The notes under the pieces are model-generated. The model was given only the letters and a program-made list of their open reading frames with translations. It was not told the origin of the DNA and ran no database searches. Position numbers and translations under genes: made by a program. From assembly GCA_022453515.1 (NCBI GenBank), contig JAJNNY010000060.1:124001-188000 (forward strand): a stretch of 64,000 bases of DNA. Reading direction: 5' to 3'. Of the stretch, positions 22,722 to 32,637 are shown in pieces (the stretch's first letter is position 1; each line of letters begins with the position of its first letter). This DNA is from Astrocystis sublimbata. Its lineage: Eukaryota; Ascomycota; Sordariomycetes; Xylariales; Xylariaceae.

Positions 22722-23270
22722 ATTGGGCGATTGCCCATTCAGCATGGTCAAGCATGATTAAATAAATGGCCTGATTGATTGAATGCAGGTTGAGTCTTGC
22801 ATGACAAGAGTGACGGGAAGTTGTGAGGTGCACGCAGGTCCGCGCTTTAGCTGTATATACATTAGCATTCTTATAGCAGTCTTATGACGATACCCATGAA
22901 GTTGAAATGACAAACAAGTTACCAAAAAATCAAACACCCTTCGGGCATTGTGAATCGATGATACCTACTGATCCTATTGCGCCTTGGCCTGGTGGCGAAC
23001 GCTAGTATTAGTATAATAAGCTAGCGGACCAGGGGGCTCACAATCCCCTGAACGAGTGCCTATGCACAGGCTTCAAGTCCCCTGAAGCTACCTCCCTACA
23101 ATCTGGCCGAGACAATGTTTAACCCAAATGGCAAAAGGCTCAATCAAAACACACTTCGAAGTTCTTGGGTGTAATTATCCGCATCGAAATCTTCATAGAT
23201 TTCTAGCATTAATACAATTGATTACTTATTATGTAATTACATGAGTCGCGGTACATGCCAACCATCAACC
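22722..23270. other. Convergent intergenic spacer
   Basis: The 3' ends of the protease and the photolyase face each other here. The stretch 23027-23092 has two short hairpins (AGGGG/CCCCT and GCTTCA/TGAAGC), which could act in transcript 3' ends. Nothing else is seen. Confidence 0.5.
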
Positions 23271-25109
23271 CTACGGATCAGCATCCGCCATATCCTGCTT
23301 ATATCTCTTTATACACCTTTCCTTACTCTCCTTATAATCCACATGCGGCTCCGGATACCCCAACTTCTCAAACTCCTCTCTCTCCAAGCGATGAAACGGG
23401 TCAAAAACAGCCTTGCCCTTAACATCCTTCAGCTCAGGGACATACTTCCTAATAAAATCTCCATGCGGATCGCACTTCTCAGCCTGCGCGACAGGGTTAA
23501 AGACAGTGTAGCTGGGCTCCCAGCCCTGCGTGTTATTGCACAAATCCCAGTCAACCAAATTCTCGGCGAACCAGCGCTCGCCGCGGCGGTAGTCGAGCAG
23601 CAGGTTGGTTCGCAGGTACGAGGCGACGTTCATGCGCAGGCGGTTGTGCATGTAGGCCTCTGCGCGCAGCTGGCGCATGCCAGCGTCGACGAACGGCACC
23701 CCCGTGGTGCCGCTGCACCACTTCTCCCAGCCTTCCTCGTCCTCCTCCCACTGCACGAAATCGAACTTCAGGTTCTGCGGCAGGTTCATGCTGTTGTGCG
23801 GCGTGACCACCATCATGTGCCGGTAGAACTCGCGGAACACAACCTCGCGCACCCACGCTGCTAGCCCGGCGTCGGCGCCTGATGAAGAAAAGTCGGCACT
23901 GCCATTATTGAGGGCCTGGCGCGCCGTGGAGAGGACTTCGCGGACCGAGAGCATGCCGGCCGCGAAGTAGGGCGAGAGACGCGAGGAGTTGTCTTCTGCG
24001 GGGGTCGAGCGCTTGTCTGCGTAAGTGCTGACTTTTTTGTCGAAGAACTCGCGCAGACGCTTCATGCCTGCGTCGTGGCCTGCGGGCCAGAGGCCACGGA
24101 TCCGATCGCGGTCTTTGTCGGAGGGAAACTGCTTGTCGTCGGGAAGACTGGGGAGTCCGTTTTTCTGCGCATCGAAGAGCTCCTTCAGCTTGTCGCGTGA
24201 GGCCTTGGGGTTTGCCTTTGGCACGCCCACCGTGTCGATCAGACTCGGGTCGTCCGAAACCTCGCTCAGCCATGCTTTGTGGTAGGGTGTGAAGACCTTG
24301 TGCGGGCCACCGGATCCGGTGACGAGGTTGCCTGGGGTGACGATGGTTTGGTCGTGCAATAGCTCAAAGTGCACATTGTCTTCGCTCTCGACGCGATCTA
24401 AAAGATCGAGATCCCGCCGAATCTCATCGACCTCGTACTCGATGTTCGCGTACACATGACTGATGTCATGTTTCTTGATGAAATCCATAATCTGCTCGCC
24501 TTTCTGACAGCGCTGCTCAGCGGTGAGTATCACAAGCGGAATATTGAGACCATCCAGCTGCTCCCGCAGCAGACGCAGACTCTCCAGCATGAAGTCCGAG
24601 CGCGCGGGCGATGTGCCATGCCATTGCAGGTCTTTAGGCGAGTACAGAAAGCACGAGATTAAGGCGCCGCCCGCTTCACCTTCCTGCGCCTTCTGCGACA
24701 CCGCGTGGAGAGCGCGGTTGTCCTCAGCCCGCAGGTCCTTTGAGCGGAACCAGTGCAGCACGTTGCGCGGCTTGACCTTTTCGGACGCGGACTTGTCGAG
24801 ATGCGATATGAGCTCGTTGTAAGGGTTGTCCTTCGTGTCTACCTCCTTGGCTCGCTTCGTGGACGGGTGCTTTAGCACGTTGTCCGTCGACGCGCTGCGT
24901 TCGTGCTTCTGGCCTTCTCCCATTTTGCTTTTCTTCTTTGCGTTGAAGGGGCGTGTATGAGATATGGTCCGATGCGCAATGGCTGTAAGTGGGAGCTGCT
25001 TTGGGATGATGGAAGGACTGGTTTGCGCGAGAGAGATTGATCGCAGCGCCGGGTTGATGGTGAAAGGGATTGGGCGGATTCGGCCTATTGATCTGGTTGC
25101 TAGAGACAT
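23271..25109 (-). CDS. phr1: CPD-type DNA photolyase (class I), with mitochondrial-type leader
   Basis: Intronless, 612 residues from the ATG at 25107-25109. A photolyase N-terminal domain begins with VLHWFRSKDLR, and the C-terminal FAD-binding domain contains GVPFVDAGMRQL, AYMHNRLRMNVASYLRTN, LLDYRRGERWFAENLVDWD and the NNTQGWEPSYTVFNP segment found in fungal Phr proteins. The enzyme uses blue/near-UV light and reduced FAD to split cyclobutane pyrimidine dimers. The first 60 residues are rich in Arg, Ser and hydrophobics with almost no acids, like a mitochondrial targeting peptide. A second in-frame Met (KKKSKMGEGQ) lies after a basic KKKSK run that could act as a nuclear signal. This suggests two forms from alternative starts, as known for yeast Phr1. 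Photolyase versus cryptochrome is judged from motifs only. Confidence 0.9.
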   Translation of the reverse strand: MSLATRSIGRIRPIPFTINPALRSISLAQTSPSIIPKQLPLTAIAHRTISHTRPFNAKKKSKMGEGQKHERSASTDNVLKHPSTKRAKEVDTKDNPYNELISHLDKSASEKVKPRNVLHWFRSKDLRAEDNRALHAVSQKAQEGEAGGALISCFLYSPKDLQWHGTSPARSDFMLESLRLLREQLDGLNIPLVILTAEQRCQKGEQIMDFIKKHDISHVYANIEYEVDEIRRDLDLLDRVESEDNVHFELLHDQTIVTPGNLVTGSGGPHKVFTPYHKAWLSEVSDDPSLIDTVGVPKANPKASRDKLKELFDAQKNGLPSLPDDKQFPSDKDRDRIRGLWPAGHDAGMKRLREFFDKKVSTYADKRSTPAEDNSSRLSPYFAAGMLSVREVLSTARQALNNGSADFSSSGADAGLAAWVREVVFREFYRHMMVVTPHNSMNLPQNLKFDFVQWEEDEEGWEKWCSGTTGVPFVDAGMRQLRAEAYMHNRLRMNVASYLRTNLLLDYRRGERWFAENLVDWDLCNNTQGWEPSYTVFNPVAQAEKCDPHGDFIRKYVPELKDVKGKAVFDPFHRLEREEFEKLGYPEPHVDYKESKERCIKRYKQDMADADP

Positions 25110-26070
25110 TTGGTCGGATACGCAACGATCCTATCGGGTATACACACGACACTAAGTGATATATACATATTGGAAACTCAAACCGCCGACATAAATATGG
25201 GATCTGTACGAGTTAGTTGGAGGCTGGATCTCAGACAAATGTCTATGACGTTATCTACATGGCGGATTGGATTGAGATTAGCGCAAGCCACGGAAAAGAC
25301 TAATAAAGACATGAAGATCTGACAGCCGTAGAATAAGGGTCTACACATGACACTAGAATCATTGAGGTGGCTAGATCAGGTAATGGTAATTGGGGTGGAT
25401 GCTTAACTTTCCATCGCCGCATCTTAGTTCATCTCTCGCAGTGGGTAGTGGTGATCCTTGGCATCGGCGACTACATCATCGATCGCTAGCTGAAGCTTAT
25501 GATTGTAATTCAACATCGAATTTCATTTTCCTCGCCTTCGCATCTAGGGGCAGGTTGGACAATTGGGATTTTCGTTGATTATTTATTTTAAATAAGAGTG
25601 CGACGAGCTGAAGATCATCGTTATGTTTTGGTTGTCATGTCTAAGCATTCAAGTCTGTAAGTGCTCACTGCTGCCCGATTGAATCAAATCAATCAAAAGC
25701 ATTTGGCTACGCGATTCTGTAAGCATTCATAATGTTCCATCTTGATTGCGACAAGTACGTGCGAATGACCTCCATGCCAGCATATCACGACCCGCTATAG
25801 CTAGCTGCACACGGGCGCCTCAATTATGATCTGGGCCTCAATCAAGGCTGAGCTGAATACAGTCTTGGCGAGTTTACCAATGTGAAACCAGCACATCTGC
25901 CGGCAGTTCACTCTCATACAGGAGATGAGACGAAGCTTGCGATGATATTGAAAAGAAACTTGTTACTCTTGAGTCTTGGGTCAAGCACAAGTGCTACGGG
26001 ATGGGAAATAGTAAGCCGCCAATCACGCAAACTGACAAAGTTGCAGGACCCCTGAAGGTGTATCACCGAC
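25110..26070. other. Intergenic spacer
   Basis: Nothing coding is recognised. It is the upstream region of the photolyase and the downstream region of the broken fructosamine-kinase gene. It is AT-rich around 25560-25700. Confidence 0.5.
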
Positions 26071-27432
26071 TTAGATTTGCGATACTTCAGAACATCCTTC
26101 TGCGAACTGCTCTACAAGCGTTCTCATCTCCATTATAAGTCTGCGGCGATAGAAATATCAGCAATGGACAATTTGCTGGGCTCTAAACCATTCACTCACT
26201 TTTCTCGGAAATGCTTGACATCGGGCCACAGGGCAGAGTCATGAATGATGGCGCGACTGATATCATCCGACAAATCAGCACAATCTACTCATGTCGGTAG
26301 GGCAATATGTCTTACGTTGAATATAGCGCATTTCGTGCGTCCCAATCCTCTTGGGGCTCGGTCTTTGGCACAAGCTCATGATAGGCCGCCATACACTCTG
26401 CTGCCCATTCGTTCTCCAGTGGGCGCATGATGCTCAGCTCATCTAGTGTGGCAGCCGGTCAGTAATTAGATGATGTGACTTATTGAACGTTACATACCCA
26501 CACTCATGATAAAAACACAACGTGGAATAGATGAAGCTTACACTCGTTATGGCCCTAGAATGTCGATGAATCATACATCAGCGGATCGCCAGAGTCCTTC
26601 TGAGTAGAAACATTGCCCAACCACAAGTCGCCGTGAATGAGCACGGGCTTGATGGACCTCCCTCCCGTCTCCATTGGCCTCAAGAGTCTCGGGATGACCT
26701 TCTCCAGGAACGGTTTCGAGAGTCGTTCCAGCTCCTCGCTAGGGCCTCTCCTGTCCTTTTCAATCTCCAGCATGTGACGCATTCCCCTGACATAAAACTC
26801 TTCCCAAGAGTTGCTCCATGCGTTATCTTGCGGAAGGACTCCATTATATGTTGTTACGTGAAATCCGAATTGGCCAGTCGGACTCATGCCAGCGCTGAGA
26901 GTGTGCAGCTGAGCGACAGCTGAGGTAAAGCGAGGAATTGCTGGATTGCCCGTCTGCAACTCGTGGAAGGAATACAAGCTAAAGTACCGATCCGACCCGT
27001 CGCATTTCCCCCATCCGATTGGCTGCGGTGAGAACTTGGGAACAAACTGATGGATAAGCTTCATGGACTCGTACTCTCCTTCGAGCATCGGGCCAGCGAC
27101 ATCCCCGCTAGTCAGCTGCAAGATAGTCGTGTCAGAACGGCCTTTGAAGAAGACATACTAGATTGCGATTTACCTTGAGAAAGTACGATTTCGGCTTTCC
27201 GTCAATTTCAACATCCAGCCGAGCTCTCTGGTTCCAGTAGCTGGCCCCATGGCCTTGGCAAGTCTTGACGATGGCTCGTGGTGGGAGTCCTGTAAAGTAG
27301 GTTAGGATCGGCACAATGCCACATAGTGGCTTGGATCCCAAGGCTGAGAGATTTACGAGTGAGTATGTTCTTGTCCACATCGATCGTTCCCTCATGCACA
27401 GTGGCATTTCTCTGCGTTTCTAGATAAGACAT
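26071..27432 (-). pseudogene. Fructosamine-3-kinase family gene with an internal TAG stop
   Basis: Six exons on the minus strand: 27357-27432, 27174-27289, 26542-27115, 26316-26442, 26200-26256 and 26071-26140. All introns are GT-AG and phase-consistent, for a 339-residue protein. The fold is the aminoglycoside/protein-kinase-like one used by ketosamine kinases, which phosphorylate sugar adducts on protein amines so that they detach. Visible motifs: SYWNQRARLDVEIDG, the catalytic HGDLWLGN (Asp about 227) and the metal-binding MYD (Asp about 246). Codon 251 is TAG at 26555-26557, where the family has an aromatic residue before GHNEYEL. The downstream frame, including GHNEYEL and three more exons, is otherwise open to a normal TAA. 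If not a sequencing error, the product is cut to 250 residues and loses the C-terminal helices. A second, far more decayed copy lies upstream. Confidence 0.75.
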
Positions 27433-28149
27433 GGCGCTGTTGTAAGCTGCATGTAAGTAGGAGTGAGAAATGTGTAAAGGAGGTATGCGCTGCGATTGGC
27501 TAACATGAGACGCTCTTTCACCATGTGTGAGATGGCTCATACCCTACACAATTATCTCACGATATTGATTGTCGCTACGTTGATATTCCAGTTAGAGTAA
27601 GAGTAGGTCCTTAATGAAGAGAGGGGTAATTAAGCGGGAGTCGGATTAGGAACCCAGACCCAAGGACAGATAGGGACTTTTAAGAGCCTCATCGACGTTA
27701 AACGCGTGGATTGGACCAGAGACGGCCGGCACTGGCAAGTAAGCTTTATTTCATATCAGACAATTCACTTCAACCTTGGATCGCCGTCTGGAGACCTTCC
27801 GAAGCAAAGCCGAGGGGAGTTGACAAAACCAATTAGTGCAGGTGTTGGATTCTGTCTCGTGACCTGCATGTTGTTAGCTGCAGTGCACAACGGCGGCCAA
27901 GTGCTGCTCGTTAAGCACAGACAGGGAGGGGTGCGCTGTACGCAATCGCTACAGATCGTCCATCGGCCTAAAAGCCCATAATTACATGCCGTAAGAACAG
28001 CTACCCATGACCCCTGCACAATTGGTTTCCTAAACATCCGTAGTAATTATATCACATGCCCTATAATTTTACTTGTTGTCATGAACTTGCCGTTTGAGTC
28101 TTGCTTCGCGTTACTAAACGAAATTTCCCTGCCGAGGTGCGTCTCGTTG
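27433..28149. other. Intergenic spacer
   Basis: Promoter region of the fructosamine-kinase gene and sequence beyond. Open frames at 27706-27981 and on the other strand carry no motifs. No gene is called. Confidence 0.45.
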
Positions 28150-28440
28150 TGCCCTATACAGCGCGACGGGCTTAAGCTTTCGGTCATGGGTTGTCAGGGC
28201 GTAGAGGACGAGGATTCACCTGTTCCAAGAGATCGGGAAACAAGCTAGACAGCTCCTCACTGGGGCCTTGTGAGATTAGTTCCTGATCGATGGCTGATAA
28301 CAAACGACGACGGTAGAGTTCTTCCCATCTTGCATATAAATGTTAAAGTGTTAGTATGAAAGGCTCCAAGACTGGAGGTTGTGGCATCCGAAACTGAACA
28401 GTAATAGATACAATGAAGTGATAGGCTTATTGCCTTTTAG
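28150..28440 (-). pseudogene. Relic fragment of a second fructosamine-kinase gene
   Basis: On the minus strand, about 28335-28205 translates without a stop to a segment containing WEELYRRRLLSAI and GPSEELSSLFPDLLEQV. These align with WEEFYVRGMRHMLEI and GPSEELERLSKPFLEKV of the neighbouring fructosamine-kinase gene. Upstream, a degraded FGCHNLQSWSLS matches FGFHVTTYNGVLP. Downstream, after stops and frame changes, LKPV and a worn HGDLW-like stretch can be followed. The reading frame is destroyed on both sides. It is a diverged paralogue, not a recent copy. Confidence 0.65.
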
Positions 28441-28978
28441 TGCTAGCGGACTGCCGTGGAATAGCAATAGCACACCAGAAAATAAGCATCTGGATACCCC
28501 TTCCCGATATTTTCATTCAACTTCTAAAGTTAGAAACTAACAGATCCACCAGGACGGTATCCTCCTACTTCATTCTATATTTTGAGACATGGGTGGGGAA
28601 AAGAAATGTGAAGGTATGCACTTCTCAAATATAGATAGATGCTACTACTTTCACTCGTTACGTTGCGGATATACAAGAGGGGCAGAAATAAGACGTCCGT
28701 TCCTTCACTAGTCATGACTACACGCAGAAAGCATCCGTATTAAACTATATGGGATAGTCTTCATAATGGATTAAAATGCAAGAAAAATCTAAAAAAAGAA
28801 AAAGTTGAAACTAAGGATCGTGTATATATATTTGAAAAATCAGCTGGTGTTTGTGTGACCTCTATAACATGTAGACGATAAGGTTAGAGCCCCGAGCAAA
28901 AACTGCCCGGGATTCTTTAGATGATGTAAATGCAGTTTCGAAAGGCAACTTCGAGCGTAGATCTCTCAGCCACGATAG
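28441..28978. other. Intergenic spacer, AT-rich
   Basis: No gene is recognised. The stretch 28740-28850 is A/T-rich with runs of A. It may contain further unrecognisable remains of the decayed kinase copy. Confidence 0.4.
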
Positions 28979-29072
28979 CTGGCTTCAAGTATTGCCCCTG
29001 ACCCCTGATCCTCCGAGACACTATGTAGTGGTGTTGAACCACACCCTGCTCAGGGGCAACCCTTGAAGCCAG
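28979..29072. repeat. Inverted repeat (23-bp arms, about 48-nt loop)
   Basis: Left arm CTGGCTTCAAGTATTGCCCC (28979-28998) continuing TGA, and right arm ending CTTGAAGCCAG (29050-29072), are complementary over 23 bp with two mismatches. Pairing can extend outward through a bulge to CTCAG/CTGAG-type bases. The loop contains a smaller GGTG/CACC stem. An RNA from either strand would form a stable hairpin. It could be a foldback mini-element or a structured RNA; no flanking target-site duplication was identified. Confidence 0.7.
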
Positions 29073-29263
29073 TCACTGAGATGATTGCCTTTGCTGTTAA
29101 CGAGGGCACCGTGTGGGTATCCAGCAATGTCAATTATCCAACCGCAACACTCGACAAGAGTCATCCAACCTTCTCGGAAGTTGATCGGCGGGAAAGCTCA
29201 GTAACAATGCCATGAACTAAGGTCGGTCTCAGGCGGTATTGTCGATGTCCGCCCGCGCTCATA

Positions 29264-29581
29264 CTAACGCTCATAATACACACAGTCTCTGCAGACGGTA
29301 TGGGAGCAGGCATATATGTATCCAGCATTGTTGCGTAATGAACACATACAAGTGTTGGCGGTGTTTGGTCCCTGGCGGCAGTGGCAGCACCGCCAATAAC
29401 AGTAAACTCTTGACATTTGGCAACCAGCAATACGACATCTGGTCCTTGTACCTTGCACGGTAGTTATCGCATGGTTTGGACAAAAGGTGCCTCTGCGCCG
29501 AGCTGCCGAACAGTAGGTTTTTTTGTAGCTTTTATGTCCGCACGGGTGTTGCGTGATCCGGTTGTGGCATGAGCAAACCAT
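29264..29581 (-). CDS. Small Cys/His-rich protein, uncharacterised
   Basis: ATG at 29579-29581, 105 residues, no intron needed. It begins MVCSCHNRITQHPCGHKSY and has about 17 Cys with several His in CxC, CGH, CxxH and CxxC spacings, ending with a CRDCVYYER motif. The pattern suggests zinc binding in the style of the many tiny fungal proteins that start with Met-Cys. No known domain is recognised. It could also be a chance frame, since it sits alone in a long spacer near decayed genes. There is no signal peptide. Confidence 0.4.
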   Translation of the reverse strand: MVCSCHNRITQHPCGHKSYKKTYCSAARRRGTFCPNHAITTVQGTRTRCRIAGCQMSRVYCYWRCCHCRQGPNTANTCMCSLRNNAGYIYACSHTVCRDCVYYER

Positions 29582-31016
29582 TGCAAAAGCTTTTATTGGA
29601 AATCAAGGAGTAATAGCGATAACGGATGATAAGGAGGTATAGGCCTCCGACAAAAATAATCCAATTAGAATGTGTGACAGGTTGTAGACATGAAAAGAGC
29701 TGTGAACACGAAGGCTGCGAGACAAGAAATTTCTAAACTCTACACTGCGCTTTATATACAAATGTGACGTTGGACCATTTTCTACTCGTTTCGCTCTAAT
29801 GACGATGATACATTTAAGACCAACATAACATAAGGAGGCTTAGGCCATCCACGATGTGTGGCCTCGAATTCTTCAACCAACTGTGATCCCGAACACGGCC
29901 TAGCCAGCTGAGCCAGACAGACTTCAGTCTGTTCTCTGTTGCGCCCAACAAGCGGAGCAGTCGTTGAAGAAGGGGCATGCCGGCAGCATGAAAAAGGAGG
30001 CATCCGGCTATACACCTAACCTGGGATCAAAGTGTAGTAACCTTTAGGTCCAGGAAGCAGCCAACAAAGTTTCAGCGGTATTCTAAACGATCATTAGTCT
30101 GAGAAAAAGCGCCAACAACCCACGCTTCCACGGCTAAGTCGATAATAATGACGATGCCGGCCGGGCGAGTGGAAGTCGAGACACCGGCATCACTGGCACG
30201 GCGTGACGGCGGCCGAAAGCCTCGCGCGTTCTCCGAGGACGAGGCGCAGTTTCGCGCGCGGTTGAAGGGTGATGGGATACCAGGCAGCAGCTCCATGTCC
30301 TGCAATTGCCCTCTGTATCTTTGCAGCCAACACAACCAGAATTATAAGGGGCTGAGGACGACAAGGACATGCCCGGGTGCCCGGTAACTAACACACTCCA
30401 TGGCCCACATGTATGATGCACGCAAGTACCAACAGTTCGGACATGGTAGCCAATAACAAGAGGTGTTGGTGGGAAATGTATTGCAGGGTGAATGTGCAGG
30501 GTGATGTGGGTTTTCAGGATGGATACTGCTGTTAAGCGCGCATCACGTAACTCGGCGAGTAGGTGAGGTGTAAAAACAACCTTGTACAAGAGGGGTGTGG
30601 CGTTGCCAACAAGCTGACGCGGGGCACTGAAGCATTGCTTGGCGCCACTAAATCCGGTGTGAAATAGCTCGCTCCATCCTGCAATCCAGCAACCAATATA
30701 TAACACACACTGATTGTTGGCCTGTGCGGTCACGAGTATATCATCTTTTTCACGTTTCGAGCCATTAACATAAACCCCGAAATATGATCACTTGATTATC
30801 TGACAGTCAGTTGTATCTCGCCGAATTAGGCCCTGCCGTCATTTTCGCTACTCTTTTTCACTCTCTCCTCAAGCTCAGAGGAACCTCAAGAGGCTCAAGC
30901 TTTAACACACATTGATTGCCATTCAGCCCTTTCAATCCCATCTCCATTCATTTTCAACAACGTAGAACATCTTGCATTGAGTTGTTTGGGCCCCTAGGTC
31001 AACCGTCAAACCACAA
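29582..31016. other. Intergenic spacer
   Basis: Open frames exist on the minus strand (for example 30134-30733) but lack a convincing ATG context, motifs or splice pattern and are left out. The last 250 bases, CT-rich with CAACAACG before 31017, look like the promoter and leader of the kinase-like gene. Confidence 0.45.
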
Positions 31017-32072
31017 ATGCTCCCTCTGGACTGGCAAGCCGTGCAGTGGGACAGCGGATGCGGGGATGGCATCTTCATAACCATCATGCTACACGGCAAA
31101 CGTTTTCGCGTATCTATACTTCCCCCTTCCTCCCCCAATACCATGGAAGGGCACCTCATCTCAAGATTCGACTCGATCCCATATGAAGATGAAGAACGAT
31201 CTTCCGCCATTCAACGCGAAATCGAGTTACTTGTCTATGAAGCTGGAGGATCGATCTGGACTCGGCTAGCTCCCCCCACTGTCGACGAGCCCGAGCCTTC
31301 GGATTTGCACTCTCATCTGTACCCGGAGACCTTCGCCTTCCGCTTCCTTACGAAGGATGAGAAATGGAAACTAATACCGGACCAAACAGAAGGAGAACCC
31401 GACCACCACCATCCTTCCGGTAACAGAATTGTCAACGACATAGGATTGCCTCAATATTCTTCCAAAGACATCCGCGTACTTGAAATCATCACTGGGCAGG
31501 GCGATATCACCAAAGTCGCGGTAGAAGGAACAGAGATGTGCTGTAAGAGCGGCGAGGAGGCGTTCTTCAAGGGCCTGGAACGCGAATTCGACTGTCTTCG
31601 TACGGTCGCGAGATCGCACCTCGCTGGTTCGATTCGAGTACCCAAACTTCTTGGTCTAGTCACGTTGGCAGAGACGGGGGAGATTATTGGTATTCTCGAA
31701 GAATACATTCCTACGGGGAATCCATATACTCTGGGGAATCTAGAGGACAAAGAGGGGTCAGAATTTGGGGCAGAGCATGAGGGAACGGAGGATGAGGGAT
31801 TGGAGGTTGAGGTAATGGAGGCTTCGCTGGAAAGAAGGAAGAAGTGGGGGGCTCAAGTCCGACAGACGGTTGATTTACTTCATGAAATCGGGGTTATATG
31901 GGGAGATGGAAAGCCGCACAACGTGCTCATACACAAGGAAACGGATGATGCATGGGTCGTTGATTTTGGGGGTGGTTATACACATAATTGGGTCGACGAG
32001 GAGTTGATGGAATCTCGGCAAGGTGATGAGCAAGCGGTTGGCAAGATTCTCGAGTTCTTAGAAGCTCAATGA
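31017..32072 (+). CDS. Degenerate protein-kinase-like protein (fungal family)
   Basis: Intronless, 351 residues. The C-terminal half has kinase-fold motifs: ILEEYIP (hinge-like, 227-232), the catalytic-loop equivalent GVIWGDGKPHNVLIH (292-306) with Asp 297, Lys 299 and Asn 302, and VVDFGGGY as the DFG-like metal site (Asp 316). The His/Arg of the canonical HRD are replaced by Trp-Gly, and no glycine-rich loop is obvious. An acidic stretch (about 243-270) precedes the catalytic loop. Such atypical kinase-like proteins are abundant in filamentous fungi. Catalytic Asp, Asn and DFG-Asp are kept, so activity on a protein or small molecule is possible. The N-terminal 150 residues are family-specific and of unknown role. 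Confidence 0.7.
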   Translation: MLPLDWQAVQWDSGCGDGIFITIMLHGKRFRVSILPPSSPNTMEGHLISRFDSIPYEDEERSSAIQREIELLVYEAGGSIWTRLAPPTVDEPEPSDLHSHLYPETFAFRFLTKDEKWKLIPDQTEGEPDHHHPSGNRIVNDIGLPQYSSKDIRVLEIITGQGDITKVAVEGTEMCCKSGEEAFFKGLEREFDCLRTVARSHLAGSIRVPKLLGLVTLAETGEIIGILEEYIPTGNPYTLGNLEDKEGSEFGAEHEGTEDEGLEVEVMEASLERRKKWGAQVRQTVDLLHEIGVIWGDGKPHNVLIHKETDDAWVVDFGGGYTHNWVDEELMESRQGDEQAVGKILEFLEAQ

Positions 32073-32637
32073 GACTTGATATCGGAAATGGCAATCCTGT
32101 CGTGCCGCAATGGTACCTTAGGCTACGACCTTGGCTACGATTTGGGAATGGGGCCATGGTATCTGAAAGCCCTCTTCCACGAAAACATTATGGGTAGGAG
32201 TCATGGCTTTATTGTGAATCTTGTGAAATTGTAGAAGAATGTGCATGTCAAGACAATTTCTCTCGGCTGTTGCATACATCTATGCATTAACAAGCCGACC
32301 GATGTAACGCTGGAGCAAGCATTCTCGGCTGGGTGCATCTACCCCGGCATGATGCACCAAACCCATCTAATCTGTAAGCAGATTGGAAGGATCCATCTTA
32401 TCAGGGTTGATAGTGAACCTTGGCGGCGCTTATACTGGCTCTGTACCAAAATATCATCCAGAAGCAGAACCGGCCTGGGGCTTGAACTCGCACCTGTGCC
32501 TCAATCGGCTGTTCGTCAATTCGAACCCGGTCACTGCGCTACCCGCGTTCGATTTCACTCTATCATACATATTACAAGTGTTATAGCCAAAGGTCTATAT
32601 CTTATCAGTCTGAAGCGCATTCTAGGGGATCGAGCCA
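32073..32637. other. Intergenic spacer
   Basis: Upstream region of the large NLR-like gene. Around 32470-32560 the sequence contains several tRNA-like phrases (GGTTCGAATT on the minus strand) but no complete cloverleaf. No gene is called. Confidence 0.45.

Noticed and set aside
30134..30733. 199-codon minus-strand frame in the 29.6-31 kb spacer
   Set aside because: No ATG-supported start, mixed composition and no recognisable motif; adjacent frames are equally open.
32465..32565. tRNA-like phrases on the minus strand (TAGCGCAGT, GGTTCGAATT, GAGTTCAAG)
   Set aside because: A-box-like and B-box-like words are present, but acceptor and T stems do not pair and no anticodon arm forms.
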